A stretch of DNA of 64,000 nucleotides, from positions 17,399,842-17,463,841 of the forward strand of contig NC_135430.1 of NCBI RefSeq assembly GCF_051991245.1, in the 5' to 3' direction. This DNA is from Festucalex cinctus (taxonomy: Eukaryota; Chordata; Actinopteri; Syngnathiformes; Syngnathidae). Made by a program: the position numbers and the translations under genes. Positions 1-11,612 of this stretch are shown here, piece by piece. How positions within the stretch are numbered: position 1 is the stretch's first letter; every line of letters starts with the position of its first letter. Below the pieces are notes generated by a model. It was not told where the DNA came from, searched no databases, and worked only from the letters and a program-made list of their open reading frames with translations.

Positions 1-1396
1 TTCCTACGATATTTGCCCATATGTTTCCGACTATATGCTAAGTAGACTTTAACCTTGGTTGTTTTACCAGGCTCTGCATAACACTTTTGCTAAATTGCTG
101 TTCCATTGTTCAACAGTTCATTTCCCCCGTCTCGGGTCCGGAATGTATCCTTGGATTTAAACTGGTGCTACTCAAACAGAAGAGCAAGCAGAGACCATCA
201 GTAAATCCCTCATAACCTTGTCAAGGTGAGCTTTAAAGATAACAAGATTTTGTTGCGATAGTCACGACATAGATAAGAAATACACATTTTATAATCAAAT
301 ATTGATTTTTTTTTATTTTTTTTTACCGTTTTGTTTTCAACAAATTGTCTTGCTGGACTGACAAAATTATAGTGTAGTTTTGATAGAATGAAAGTGAATA
401 TAATACAAAAAAAAACCCCAACACAAAGCAATAATATCTTTTTCTTTTTAATCTCGGTCTACAAATTAAATTACTGTGATGTGCCAGACAGCCTCGCAGT
501 GGTTAGTATACTCCCAAAATCAATGCTCTGTTAAAACCGCGAAATGCATATCGATTAAGAAGACATTAGTTTAATGTCAAATTTTCGCGTTTGCGAAAGG
601 TCATGTGGGAGATATGAGTAAATATATTTGATGGCGTTCAATTGATTTTCCATGATCACTTTCATATGCGTCACAATTATTGAATGTCTTCCCAGCTCTG
701 ACAGTTCTTTACCTTCAATCTCTGGGGGGAAAAAAAAAAAAATATCTTTTTGGCATTTTCAAATAAATGAATAAAAATGTGCTCTGTGCTGCTCGATCAA
801 TAAGTTGACTCCTGAACCTGTACGTCAGGATTGCAGGCTGCAACACTAACGGCCAAATCTAATTATAGTAGTAAGTGTTGGTTGCATAAATATAGTTTTG
901 AAAAAGATTTCTTTTAGTTTGTAAGGATGCTCATAAGTTTATATTCCTAGAAAAAAAAAATGTCAGGTAAGTCCAACGAGCCAATTTGTTGTAACTAGAC
1001 GAACCTCCCATAAATCTAATAAACTCCTTTTTACATATCTCAGCAGCACTTCACACACTACACTACGTGTACGTGTGTAACACAAGGACACATCGCTAAA
1101 CACAAATACCTCCCATTGCAACGACGTCAACAATTTCACAGAAGCAGTCAAGTACATGGTTGCTTATCAGAAGCTAACGCTAATCTGTGCGTCCAACAAA
1201 ACTCAATTCAGCTTTGCTTATCATTTGGCTTCGACGTGATAGCAGGGCCATCACGCCTCTAGGAGATGTAGGCGCTTGTGCGTGATGTGCTTTTAGACTC
1301 TGAAAGTAACTTTGGCTCTTCCGCCAAACTTAGCGTGGAAAAACTCAGCGTAGGAGTGGCTATGCTAACTGTTAAAGTGACAGTGTGTGTTTTTTT
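1..1396. other. AT-rich noncoding sequence, no gene seen
   Basis: Only short chance frames occur here, broken by A and T runs (for example near 307-325, 727-741 and 950-960). No splice-flanked open frame, RNA gene or repeat shared with the rest of the window was seen. Confidence 0.6.
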
Positions 1397-1847
1397 TTAG
1401 TGCCATCTAGTGGGGTAATAATAGAATGTAACAATTTTGAAGGACGTGCGCTACGGCTACCACCAATTACTACCAAATATCATTTTGAGCGAGCAGGGAA
1501 GCAAGAGTGGCTAGCAAGAACATGCTGGGGCAGCTTAGAATTAGCTTGAGCGGCTAGTGTGAGAAGCTAGCAAGAGCAAAGCAGAGGGAGACAAGCTGCG
1601 GGAGCCCAAATCACAGAACTCGGTGACAACCACCTGCAGGCCTCAGCTGTGGAAGGTTAACCGGCGTTCGACACTAGCTGCCACCAGAGGCTAACTACCT
1701 GTACATTCGGGAAGGTCTTCTTGTTCGGATATCCGTAGCAGAGATATGGCTGTGATATAATTAGTGATTACTAGACGTACAATTATCTAACAAAAAAAAG
1801 TGTTTTTTAAATGCATGAATTATTAGTTAACCTCTAGATGGCACTAA
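1397..1847. mobile_element. Possible MITE with 17-bp terminal inverted repeats
   Basis: The ends are inverted copies: 1397-1413 reads TTAGTGCCATCTAGTGG and 1831-1847 is its reverse complement with one change. The roughly 450-bp interior has no open frame of note and includes CpG-containing, gene-desert-like sequence. The left end, read on the minus strand, contains CCACTAGATGGCAC, which fits the CTCF core consensus CCASYAGRKGGCRS. I cannot define a target duplication, so the element call is tentative; two unrelated copies of a short motif are the alternative. Confidence 0.3.
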
Positions 1848-2194
1848 TGTCTAAATGACTAGCGTGCTAACTTACACATTTTCAGCTGACATTTGGTCCG
1901 AGGGGAGGCTAGCACCAAATGGTCCACACTAAATCAAAAACCGAACAAAACTTAAAGGTAACAGATACGAAGTTAAGTTATATTAATTTCCTTCTGTGGA
2001 CCTGGAGTTGCATTTCCATAACAAATTGCTCTGTATCTCGATTCTCGACATGTTTTTATCATGCCTAAATGTTTGTGTATGCACTGCTAACATATCCATG
2101 ACAGCTTTTGGAATAACATACACTGACGTCCGTATACACAATAATCCCACCTCGCGCCTCCATCGCTAAGATTGATTTACCTTTTGTGTCCCAG
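1848..2194. other. Noncoding stretch upstream of the exon candidate
   Basis: No repeat or gene was recognised. If the following exon is real, this is the 3' part of its upstream intron. It ends in a pyrimidine-rich stretch and CAG at 2192-2194. Confidence 0.4.
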
Positions 2195-2378
2195 GCCTGT
2201 CGTTATCATTGGCCTCTCAGACAGGCCTGCCATGATAGCTCAGGGAAAGCGGGACAGGGGTGGCAGCAGGAACCTAATGGGGAAGAGCCTCTTATCACCG
2301 ATGGAGAGATCAATCTTTCTTTTGCTGAGAGAAGGATGGAAGAAGGCACAGAAGACTTTGGTCTATTTCTTGCCCAAG
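2195..2378 (+). CDS. Candidate internal exon of an unrecognised gene
   Basis: Seen: a pyrimidine-rich acceptor (CCTTTTGTGTCCCAG) ends at 2194, and a strong donor, CAAG|GTAAGC, lies at 2379. The 184 bases between have no stop in two frames. In the frame starting at 2195 the 61 codons encode an acidic, low-repeat peptide with two cysteines, containing EEPLITDGEINLSF and RRMEEGTEDFGLFLAQ, and end one base into a codon. The composition looks more protein-like than other frames in the window. Inferred: an internal exon of a gene with very large introns, because no partner exon with matching phase is evident. I do not recognise the protein family. The alternative open frame (starting at 2196) is basic and less convincing. 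It could also be an exon of a noncoding transcript or chance. Confidence 0.38.
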
Positions 2379-2415
2379 GTAAGCAGTTTTTCTTATTGTA
2401 AGAGTCCTTACAGAT

Positions 2416-2416
2416 A

Positions 2417-2448
<32 letters not shown>
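2416..2448. repeat. Poly(A) tract followed by G8
   Basis: About 25 A residues run straight into eight G residues just downstream of the candidate donor site. This is a simple low-complexity tract. Confidence 0.9.
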
Positions 2449-2449
<1 letters not shown>

Positions 2450-2616
2450 GTGAATTATGAGGGGTTTTATGGTATTTGATCTACACACTTCGAGGGGAAA
2501 AAAAATCAGAAGTTACTTGGAGGACTACTTTTTAATTTCACTTGTCATATTTTTCTAAAGTAATAGTACTCATACTTGAGAACAATTTTGGCTACTCTAC
2601 ATACCTCTGATCCATC

Positions 2617-2801
2617 TATGGGGTATATGCCACGGAAAATGCGGGACGTGATTTTGCACATCAGTTTGGTTCCGATCCAGGTTGCAAACGCGCAACCGAG
2701 GGGCACAAAATTTTTTGATGCAGCCCACATGTCGCAAAGCGAACCGGAACCAAACTGATGTGCAAAAACAGTCCCGCTTCTTCCATGGCATAGACCCCAT
2801 T
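2617..2801. repeat. Foldback element with ~58-bp arms
   Basis: The left arm (2617-2674) and right arm (2745-2801) are inverted copies sharing GCACATCAGTTTGGTTCCG and a (T)ATGGGGT(A/C)TATGCCA(C/T)GGAA end. The loop of about 70 bp is GC-richer. Because of the symmetry, both strands give similar short peptides, a sign of palindromy and not of coding. It is probably a small palindromic MITE. No target duplication was identified. Confidence 0.75.
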
Positions 2802-3673
2802 GCTCTTTTTTTTTTTTAAAGGTAATTTTGACAAATGATTTACTGTTTTGAGTTACATGTTCCACATTTTGGCCACAGTTACAAGAAACCGTATTTACGG
2901 TTTGGTCAGCAACAATGAAAAGTGGGTACAGGCGGTCTGAGATTTGTTGAGCTGCTCCAAAGTGAGTCTGGAGGGAGCTCAGGGCAGAATTTGTCTCTTG
3001 CCCGTAAAAAGAAGCAGCCAAGGTGGTCAAGGTATCTGATTAGGATGCCTCCAGTCTGCCCGGTGTTCTGCGCCTGTTCAACGATGAGGGCAGACCGAGA
3101 ACATGCTGGAGGGATTATTATTCAGCTCATAGGGCCTGAGAATGCCTCGGGCTTTCCTTGGAGAGCTGCGGTGCAATATGAGGGAAGAGGATGTCTGGAT
3201 TATCTTCATCAGTCTCTTATTGCCTTCAGGACCTGTTTTTTGATGACCTGTCTGCAAAATGCCTGGATGGATGTTTAAAGGAGACATACCATTCTCGCGT
3301 AACAAGGATTAAATGTGTGTTACAACTTGTTAAATACCAGAGGTGGGCACCTCCGGCTGTCCGCTGGCACCTTCCTTGATGGATGCCCACATTTTTGGCG
3401 AATGCTTTATGACGCAAAGCCTCGGAAAATATGCGGACTGAGCACCAACTGACAGTTTTTCATCCGTCGATCCGGGTCAATACAGACAGTCCTTCTCAGT
3501 TTGTGTATTTTTTTTTTTTTAAATTTTAGGTTTTGTGTCATAAAGCACTAGACACAAGTGCCCACCTCTTCAATACTACATGGGCTATTATACAATCACA
3601 AATTCTTCAGTTAGTTATAATTACTGTAGTTATAGAATATTCTTCTGGAAAGTAGGTATTTAAATTAGGATAC
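2802..3673. other. Unique noncoding sequence
   Basis: A T9 run near 2809, short overlapping frames on both strands at 2920-3420 and a T-run near 3509 are present. No splice-bounded or family-recognisable exon was found. Moderately complex sequence lies at 2920-3250. Confidence 0.45.
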
Positions 3674-4140
3674 TTAACTTATTCACTCCCAACCATTTTT
3701 ACTGAAGCAACCCCCTTCGGTCTCGGCTGTTTTCCTGGATTTTGACTGATTTTGCAAGGCCCACAGAATATTGTGTTCTATTGCTATAAAAACATGGAGT
3801 ATACCAAAAGAAAGATGAGAGCTTCTTTCTTAATTTTTTGATATGTTTCTGTTTCCTAGCAATTAGCATTAGATTAGAGCAAAGTTTCATCATTATTCAC
3901 AAACCTGTTGAACACAGTGGCAAAAAGACCTTGTTGCAACATGGCCCTGGCTGATCTCTTATACTCTACTACCACCTGCTGGCCGTTTTTTGTAATAACT
4001 ACCATTGCTTTAAGCAACCTCTTCAGGTCCGAAGCTGCATCCAAAGCCTTCTGAATGCTCTAGCATTTATAATAAAAAAAAAAAAAGAGAGAGAAATAAA
4101 AAAATAACCTATAAATACGTTTTTGGGAGTGAAGGACAAA
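3674..4140 (-). mobile_element. T-L element copy 1 (TTAA MITE, diverged)
   Basis: It begins with TTAACTTATTCACTCCCA (the family's 3' terminal repeat, read on minus) and ends with a decayed 5' repeat, TTGGGAGTGAAGGACA. The internal blocks match the other copies in order: the hairpin flank, the fragment ending TTTTGCAAGGCCCACAGAA, a pyrimidine run, and the CTCF-like core at 3969-3982 with one change (CCAGCAGGTGGTAG). It is one of the most diverged copies in the window, so probably old. Confidence 0.85.
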
Positions 4141-5419
4141 GTATTTAAAAACATATTTATACATTTTGAGTTAAGAATTACAGTGAAAGAGTTTCTTAGC
4201 TGTACGAATTAGGTCAGCACACAAAACTGTGTTATATTGACTATCTTGTTTTTGGGCCGACATGTGGCTCTAATACTCCTTTTATAGTGATTTATCTCTT
4301 AGAACTAACAAAACACAATACATACACAAATTAGTACTGATTAATTGGACACAATGCTGCCACGTATCACTCCTGGTCAAGAAATCGTTTATGTAGTAGC
4401 ACTCTGAGTGTCAAAGTCACTAATTTCACATGAGAGATCATTTAGTGCAACGGACGTCATCATTTCAACTAACCTACTTTGTTCCTGCTGCTTTCATGAA
4501 AGTTAAATAAACTCTCATGGTATTGTATAATGTTGTTTCTCGACTGTCTGTGTGCCACGCAGCTGTTTATGTAGTCGACAAACATTACTTTGCTGCGAGA
4601 GTCGGAGCCAAATATGGAAGGACACAACACCAGAGGGTGATTTGTTTAACTTTGAAAGGTTCTTTGGTTTGTGCTCGACTTGCTGGAGGCCAAACGGCAG
4701 TGGAACATCTAGCGTGTTCTCCCAAGTGGGTAGCAGCCAAAGGAGCCTGGGTGATAGGCGTTGGGTACAGTGGGGGGGGGGGATAATCCCACCGGGGACT
4801 GCATGACAGTTCTCATTTACACGGCACTGCTCTTATTAACAGATTAGATGGTGTTTTTTATCTAATGACTCTGTTCAAATCTCTCAGGAGTTTGATGTTG
4901 TTCCCTCACCAATAGAATATAAAAGAGTGTGATGTATCTCGTGAATCACATTAATTCTGAAAAGTGTAGCGCATTGAGGAAGAACCAACAAGAGGTTTTA
5001 AGCAGAAGGAAAAACAAGCAACTAAAGGATGGGTGTCTGATTTTGAACCAGTTAGAAGATAAGCAGACAGAGCTGTCCGGTGTATTGTCCGCCCGCTCTG
5101 CTGGATTTTACTTTTCCCTTTGGGGTTATTGCTAAGGAGGCAAAGGATGCCTTCAGTCCTCATCCATCCCTCCTAATCCCACCTAAGCACCCAACCAAAG
5201 AGGTAAGGTGGGGATCACCTTGGTCTGTGGGAGTTCAAAGCCATTTCAGCAAAAAAAATAAGAAGTTCTGAGGAGGGAAGGCGGATGTAACAAGTAGAGA
5301 TAGATTAATGTTAGATCCTTGACAGATGCCAAAGAAGGGCCCCTGCAGTAAACTTTGCTTGTATGGAATACTACTAATGGATGGCACAGTAAATATCTAT
5401 TATGGTAAGCATTGTTTTT
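4141..5419. other. Unique noncoding sequence
   Basis: No gene or shared repeat was recognised. A G9 tract lies at about 4771-4782. Short overlapping frames at 4517-5271 have no recognisable domain. Confidence 0.5.
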
Positions 5420-5682
5420 TTAACTCTTTGACCGCCAAAAACATTTAATAACGATCAGTAAAATCACGACGTATAAACGTTAAATAACGTCAACAATTTT
5501 GTTTATGTTATTTTTTCTCAGTGCAACGTCTAAGTGCAGCGCTGCCTGGTCAATGGGTTTTGGAATCTAAAACACTCTAAACTATGGCCAGCAGATGGAA
5601 GCATTGTATATTTTTTCATCATTGATCAAACCCTCTGTCATATCAAAGTTTTTCTTTGATAACGTCTGGCAGTAAGAGTTAA
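5420..5682 (+). mobile_element. T-M element copy 1 (TTAA MITE)
   Basis: The ends are TTAACTCTTTGACCGCCA and, inverted, TGGCAGTAAGAGTTAA, each carrying TTAA. The interior includes GTGCAGCGCTGCCT, shared with the copy at 21657, and GGCCAGCAGATGGAAG, which resembles the CTCF-like block of the T-L family. The terminal repeat follows the same TTAACTC-TTT pattern as T-L, so the families look related. This copy is shortened relative to the 493-bp copy. Confidence 0.8.
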
Positions 5683-5750
5683 AAAAAAAAAATCCGAAGT
5701 GTTTCTCTTCCGTTGAAAAGTATACACTAACAACAGTCACAAAACTACTT

Positions 5751-6133
5751 TTATGGAAGCATGGTACATTTTTGACTGGTGAATATGTTCGTACGTATTA
5801 GCGAGTACGTTTGAACATTTTCGCAAGCACGTTCGAACATATTATTATTATTATTATTTTTTTACTTAATTTTCAAACATATTTGGATATTGTGGGCCCA
5901 ATGCTTAAAAACTTTTTATTTATTATTTTTTTTAATTTAATTAATTTATTTTTTAACCCCACTCATGTATGTGCGAGTACTACCCCCATAAAATATGCCG
6001 GAAAATATGCTGTTCGTAGCATTTAAGTCCGTTCAAATGTATTTGCGAGTATGTTCAAATGTATTTAAATACGTTCACACGTACTCACCAGTCAAAAATG
6101 TTTACTCCGCATTGCCAGTTCCACGCTTCCGGA
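5751..6133. mobile_element. Foldback element with CGAACAT-rich arms
   Basis: The outer arms are inverted: the left has GGTACATTTTTGACTGGTGA and the right has TCACCAGTCAAAAATGTTTAC. The inner sequence repeats GTACGTTCGAACAT-like words in both orientations. The same words and ends recur at 61921-62350, and a GGGCCCAATGCTTAAA block near 5895 recurs at 63080-63100. It is non-coding and AT-rich in the centre. Confidence 0.7.
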
Positions 6134-6613
6134 GTATCTGTCCTGGATTAAAAATTCCTAAAGCGATGACTCTTTGCTAAAATAAACTAAAGCCAATTTG
6201 CATCAGAATGACAACAGTGATATATTTGTAAAAGCAAAGTAACACAATCCAAAGCATCTGCATCATGTAGTAGTCGTTTTATAATTATGACTTAACGTAG
6301 TTATGTAAATTTGCACCAGCCATGCATAGCTAGTGAGCCCGCGTTTACGTCGCGATCTACAGTTATAGTGAATGACAGTGAGAATCAGCGGTAGGAGAAG
6401 TGGTCAATGTATAAGGCTTCTTCTAAAAAATACAAAAAAAAATGTTACCCAACATCAGATAGACAGCCATGCGGTGCCCCCGTGAGTGTGCGGAGAGCTG
6501 ATAAAACATCCAGGCTGTATCCGCATACACTATCATGGATGTTTTCTTCTTTACGTGGACTGCTCGGATGCGACGATGGCGTTGGAGTCACTTTGTACCC
6601 AGCATCAAAGACT

Positions 6614-6647
<34 letters not shown>

Positions 6648-7254
6648 AAAAAGCTGGATTTTAGTCAACATGAAACAACAGAGGGTATATCCGGGCAGCA
6701 TCATCATCATCCGAGCTGCAGCCCCTTGGGCTCAGAATGTGTCATTATGACATGATGATGACACTATTTTGTTGGCCCTCAAAACATTTGAGACTCACCT
6801 AAAACCTCAAAAATACATTTTTCGCCTGCTTTGATTTCGCTTCTGCGCTGGCATGTTGTCAGCCATTTTACAGGGCTCTGAACTACTAGTGCTAGAGGAG
6901 TTCTAACTTGAAAACTTGGTTCGTTGTATACTGTAATTGTTGTCCACGGGTTGTAATTTTGGTAAATGTGTGAACGAACATAATATAATGGGGATATAAC
7001 TCAAAAAAAGAGGAAGTTCTACCTTATCTAATGTCTTATCTATCTTTAAAATAGTTCTGACCAGATGTCGCAGATTTAAACTACGACTCGAGTCAGGCTT
7101 CAAGTCGGCCATTTTAGAACTTGTAATTAAGACTGAAAGACTTGACAAGTTATTCTGTCTTTAGTTGAAAATTGTAAATGTAAGTGTCCTTTAGCCATTG
7201 TGTAAATATTCAAAATCGATAAAACTGTGTTGTAGTTGGTGAGCCTTTTTTTTT

Positions 7255-7311
<57 letters not shown>

Positions 7312-9913
7312 AACAGTTTCCCTTGTATGAGATTTACAGCAAAGGTTGAAAGATTTGGAACATGCTGACGCCGTGTGTTGAAAATAATATTCTTAGTGAG
7401 AGAGCCGGAATACTGGCATTGGAGGCAGACATACAGTTTCTTCTTAAATTGATAACACAAAACAATGACTACAAAGTAAAATTGTGGGGGAAAAAAATAA
7501 AGTTATGGATCGACAGTCCTGCTCAAAAATAGGGGAGAGCCCACTGGTGTTGTGGAGGGATGGGGGGTCATGATGCAATGGCAGCTGTGACCCACAGGGA
7601 ACTTTTTTTTTTTTTTTTTTTTCCCAAAAGTAGAATATGGTGTTATTGCACATCCTCTACAGTAGGTGGCTGTAGTGCTCTCAATGGTTAGACAGTGCAC
7701 AAGGAGTATTAGCTCTTCTGCAGATTAAACTTACAATAATAGTATAGACAAATTTACACTATTTAGAGTTGGGTGGTGCGGAATATTTCCTTCTACCGTG
7801 TGGGGCATGAGAAAAAAATAAATAAAATAAAGTACTGCTTTCATTCAAGTCCTACTTTTGAAATAGGTCTTGCGTAGAAGTAACAGTGAGCCATGTTGGT
7901 CATGGACTCAATTTAATTTTGGTGTATGACTGTATCAAAAATATACTGTCAGTACTGTAAGTCAGTATCAATAGAAATCATGAAGGTGTTGTGTATTATG
8001 GTGGGGTGGATACATACCCATAATCTGGCAAAATATGATATTACCCCAAGGTCCGACTCTCAAATGGCTAAAAAAAAAAACAAAAAAAACTTGAATATCT
8101 TATTTTTGCTCCGCAATCTAATTAGTGAAAAGAGTTGTGGCAGATAATCAACCTGTTCAGTAGTTATGCCCAAAAATCCTTTTGTAATGTGGTCAACAAA
8201 GCAAATCAGAACAGGGTTTGCCATTGCAAAGAAACCACTTTAATTTGCCCCCGATAGGACAGACCTGCCTGTGACAGACCTAAAGACAACTCAATTCTGG
8301 AAAAAAAAAAAAAAAGAGGATCCCGATTTTATTGGCATGAACCTAAGAATGTTCCCTTCTTCTTCAAACCCTGGGCCCTCCCGTCTTTATCCCTGGTCAG
8401 TGTGAACAGAGAAGAGACTCATTAAATGGGATCCTCTTCTCTGGTAACCTGAACATTTTCAACCCCACTATCCCTTTTGAAGAGGCGGACCTGATCTCAG
8501 GCCTAAAACAAACCCCGACTTGGGTTACACTGATAATGAGTGAGGAAAAACTACCAAAGTTCACACAGGTGAAAGAGAAGCGATACTTGATCAATTCCGA
8601 ATCAACGTTTAGGGGTCATAACGTGGACGTCCTGTGTCAATTATGTGCAAGTTGTTTTTATTTCATGGCAATTTGAATGTGGATAAATGAAATGAAATAA
8701 AATAAAAAGATTTGTAACAGCGGTTTTCCATGGACATTAACTTTTATATCCGGTTTTACGACTGTTATTCCAGTGCCTGCTGCCTACGCACGCTCACGTC
8801 GCGCAATAACCCATATTTACTTTTTTCTCTCTTTTCCTTCATGTGAGAAAGCTTCCGGGCGCTCTTTTTTTTCTTTCTTTCTTTCTCCCAAAAGAATCGA
8901 AACAGACGCAGTCTTACCTGCACTGTTTGTACAAGGACTCGCAGTCGCGCAAGCCGCATCCCAGAGGGAATGTGCGAGTAAAAAAAAACAAAAAAAAAAC
9001 AAAAGTTTTATTGCTTTACAGAGATCAAGCCTGAAACATGCAGCCTTCCATATGGAGATCACCCAAACACACATTGTGCTCAAGGATAAAAAATGCAACG
9101 TCAAAAACACTTAAAACAACCAACAGCAATCTGTGCAGAACATGATTTCGGAACACTGAGATTATCAAGATGAAAGTTACAGCCTGAAATTGTTTGAAAT
9201 ATAAAAAGACGCACAGGGGAAACAAATGAAAAGGGTTCAAAATAGAAACGTGGTATTAGATCAGAGGTAGATGTTGCAAAACGAGTATGTCCTCGCCTTT
9301 GTTACAGAACCTGCTTGGCTTTTAAATGTCTAACAAGGACCAAACTAGCCTGCACAGCTTTGCACTTTGATTAAAGCTAAGTGAGCACACAGTGTAATCC
9401 TTGAATCCGTTTTAGTCTCGCTGGGATTTAAGTGAGAATGATTTTCTCTCAGCAGTGAGGGTTGCGGCTTTCTCGCTCGTTCCCTGTTTGAGATAACATT
9501 TCAATGTTTATCCGCCTCGTTTCTTGCTTTTTTTTTTTTTTTCACGTACATACCCGTCTAGTGAACCGCAGTTAAAGCAAGAGCTCATGTTGGTGTAGCA
9601 AGATTTCATGTGGCTAATAAATGCTGCAACAGGTCCATGTTTACAGGTGGTGAATAACCTTTGTTGACTCTGTCTGGATAGGAGTGTCGCCAGGGCAATA
9701 CAGTAACAATGAATTGTGTATTAGCGGCAGTCTCTCTTTGCTGATATGTCATACTAATTACTCTGCAGTGCTAACTTGAAAGTACAGCTAATAGTGCCTC
9801 AAAGATGGAAGTGTAGCGAGTGACCATCCCATGGCATATTTTTGTTTGTTAAGTCAGTAGCCAATTGTTTTGGACATGCGCATGTCAATCGCACAGTTGT
9901 CACATGAAGAACC
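6134..9913. other. AT-rich noncoding sequence with simple repeats
   Basis: This stretch holds poly(A) at about 6618-6645, a T run and (TTTA)n at 7246-7310, and further A/T runs near 7602-7622, 8302-8315 and 9528-9542. Sequence at 8760-9240 is more complex but has no splice-bounded frame. The short frames encode poly-lysine or poly-phenylalanine stretches typical of such runs. No gene was recognised. Confidence 0.5.
7246..7310. repeat. T-run plus (TTTA)n microsatellite
   Basis: About 20 T residues run into roughly eleven TTTA units. Confidence 0.9.
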
Positions 9914-9921
9914 AATTAACT

Positions 9922-10134
9922 CAGGGGTGGCAAACTGTGGTACTCGAGGGCCGGAGTCCTGCAGGTTTTATAGATCTTCCTACTCGAAGTGCAGCTGATT
10001 CCAATTAACAGGTTTGTTATCAGGTTTCTGCAGAGCTTGCTGATGAGCTGATCATGAATCAGATGTGTTGAAGATGGGAAATATCCAAAATCTGCAGGAC
10101 TGCGGCCCTCGAGTACCGGATCTCGCCACCCCTG
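9922..10134 (+). mobile_element. hAT-A non-autonomous element, copy 1
   Basis: This 213-bp element begins CAGGGGTGGC and ends GCCACCCCTG. It is flanked by the perfect 8-bp duplication AATTAACT (9914-9921 and 10135-10142), the hallmark of hAT transposition. Subterminal TCGAGGGCC and GGCCCTCGAG are also inverted. The right-hand duplication includes the terminal TTAACT of the adjoining T-L copy, so this element landed on the edge of an existing T-L element. The second copy is at 51209. Confidence 0.92.
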
Positions 10135-10136
10135 AA

Positions 10137-10562
10137 TTAACTCATTCACTCGCCGCCATTTTCAAAGAAGCAATCCCATTCGCTCCCGGCTGTTTTACTG
10201 GGTTTTGACTGATTTTGCAAGCCCCACAGAATATTGTGTTTGTTTGCTATAAAGGCATGGAACCTATCAAAAGAAAGATTAAAGTCTCTTCTGTCATCAG
10301 GAAAAAAAAGTATGTTTCTATCTGTTTCCGTTTTGCAGCAATTCGCGTTAGAAGAGAGCTAAGTTTCATCAGTTTTCACAAATCTATTTAAAATTGTAAG
10401 TAATTGAGCTTTTTTTCTACATGGCCCTGGTTGATCTCCTTTGCTCTGCTGCCACCTGCTGGCCGTTTGTGTAATAACTACCATTTCTGCAACCGTTCTT
10501 TGCAGTTGAGAGGCTGCATCAAAGCCTTCTGTATGCTCCAGCATAAAAAAATAAATAAATAA
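10137..10562 (-). mobile_element. T-L element copy 2 (5' part missing)
   Basis: It starts TTAACTCATTCACT and runs through the usual internal blocks to the GCTCCAGCAT segment, then stops at an AAATAAATAAAT run. The family's other terminus and hairpin are absent. An exact CTCF core lies on the minus strand at 10449-10462. It is abutted on the left by hAT-A. Confidence 0.88.
10449..10462 (-). promoter_or_regulatory. CTCF-core-like motif inside T-L
   Basis: On the minus strand this reads CCAGCAGGTGGCAG, an exact fit to the published CTCF core CCASYAGRKGGCRS. Binding in vivo is not shown by sequence. Confidence 0.45.
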
Positions 10563-10680
10563 AATGCACGATAATGCTATTTTCAACCGATACCGATAAC
10601 GCAATCATTTAGAAAGTGTCGATGTCGATAACCGATAAGTAAACCGACAACCGTTTGCAAAATTTACTTGAATACAATTG
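10563..10680. repeat. Fragment rich in CCGATA words (hAT-like end)
   Basis: Repeated CCGATACCGATAA and CGATAACCGATAAG words follow the truncated T-L copy. Similar words form the ends of the hAT element at 58223-58672, so this may be a broken end of a related element. No partner end or duplication was found. Confidence 0.4.
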
Positions 10681-11120
10681 AAATCAAATTGGTCAATAAT
10701 TGCCAAGGAACGTAGCTGTTAAGTTGCTAGCCGGCGTGTTTTCGTCATGCCGGAACTCAAACTACTTCCTTCTTTACCGTTTACCATTTGTGCTGCGTGA
10801 GCTGTGATTAATTAGAACATGTTGAACTCGCAAGCAAGGGATGCCTTTCCCTGACATACTTAACAGCATGAGCGGCTCATGATCCGTCATGTCTGTCAGA
10901 CCTGGACCTGAACCAAAGTCTCGGCCTGTCTTGCACACGAGCAGGTCAACAGTGTGAGATTTGCTTTAGTGAACACTAGACGGGTGGTAGTTAATTTGCT
11001 GCACTTGAATGTACACTACTTTGTTGTGTCAGGGGCTTATACTTCTACAGCAAGAAAATAAAATGTCACATCAATTTAAGCGGAGTGTACAAATAGTGGT
11101 TCATAACATCTCTACTGATT
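10681..11120. other. Unique noncoding sequence
   Basis: No gene or repeat was recognised in this interval, which has moderate complexity. Confidence 0.45.
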
Positions 11121-11612
11121 TAAAAAAATAAATAAATACATTTAAAAAAAAGTAAAGGTGATAAAGGAAATTGATTTTTTTTTTTTTTTTACCCAGCCAT
11201 GGTAATATAGTGTATTGTGAAAAAAAAAGAAAAAAGGTCAAGTTTGATAAACGAAATTGATTTTTTTTTTTAAACCAGCCATGGTAATATAGTGTATTGT
11301 AAAAAAAAAAAAAATACATAAATAAAAAAAGATAAAAGGTAAAGTTGATAAAGGAAATTGATTTTTTTTTTAACCCAGCCATGGTAATATAGTGTATTGT
11401 AAAAAAATAAAAATAAATAAATAAAAAAAGGTAAAGTTGATAAAGGATTTTTTTTTTTTTTTAAACCCAGCCATGGTAATATAGTGTATTGTAAAAAATA
11501 AATAAATACATAAAGATAAAAGGTAAAGTTGATAAAGGAAATAGATTTTTTTTTAACCTAGCCATGTTAATATAGTGTATTGTTAAAAAAAAATAATAAA
11601 ATAAAAAATAAA
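11121..11612. repeat. Minisatellite, five units of ~80-100 bp
   Basis: Each unit has GTAAAGTTGATAAAGGAAAT, a T run and an A-rich spacer around the block AGCCATGGTAATATAGTG, which recurs near 11195, 11277, 11375, 11470 and 11558. Unit length varies mainly through the A and T runs. The last unit is the most diverged (CTAGCCATGTTAATATAG). No coding potential is evident. Confidence 0.92.

Noticed and set aside
2545..3030. 161-codon minus-strand frame
   Set aside because: It crosses the foldback repeat and poly-T/A tracts, and no family is recognisable.
11101..11382. 93-codon minus frame with repeated FFLF segments
   Set aside because: It is a translation of the minisatellite and its T runs.
11121..11612. 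CRISPR-like array
   Set aside because: The spacers are A/T runs of similar sequence and the setting is eukaryotic; it is a minisatellite.
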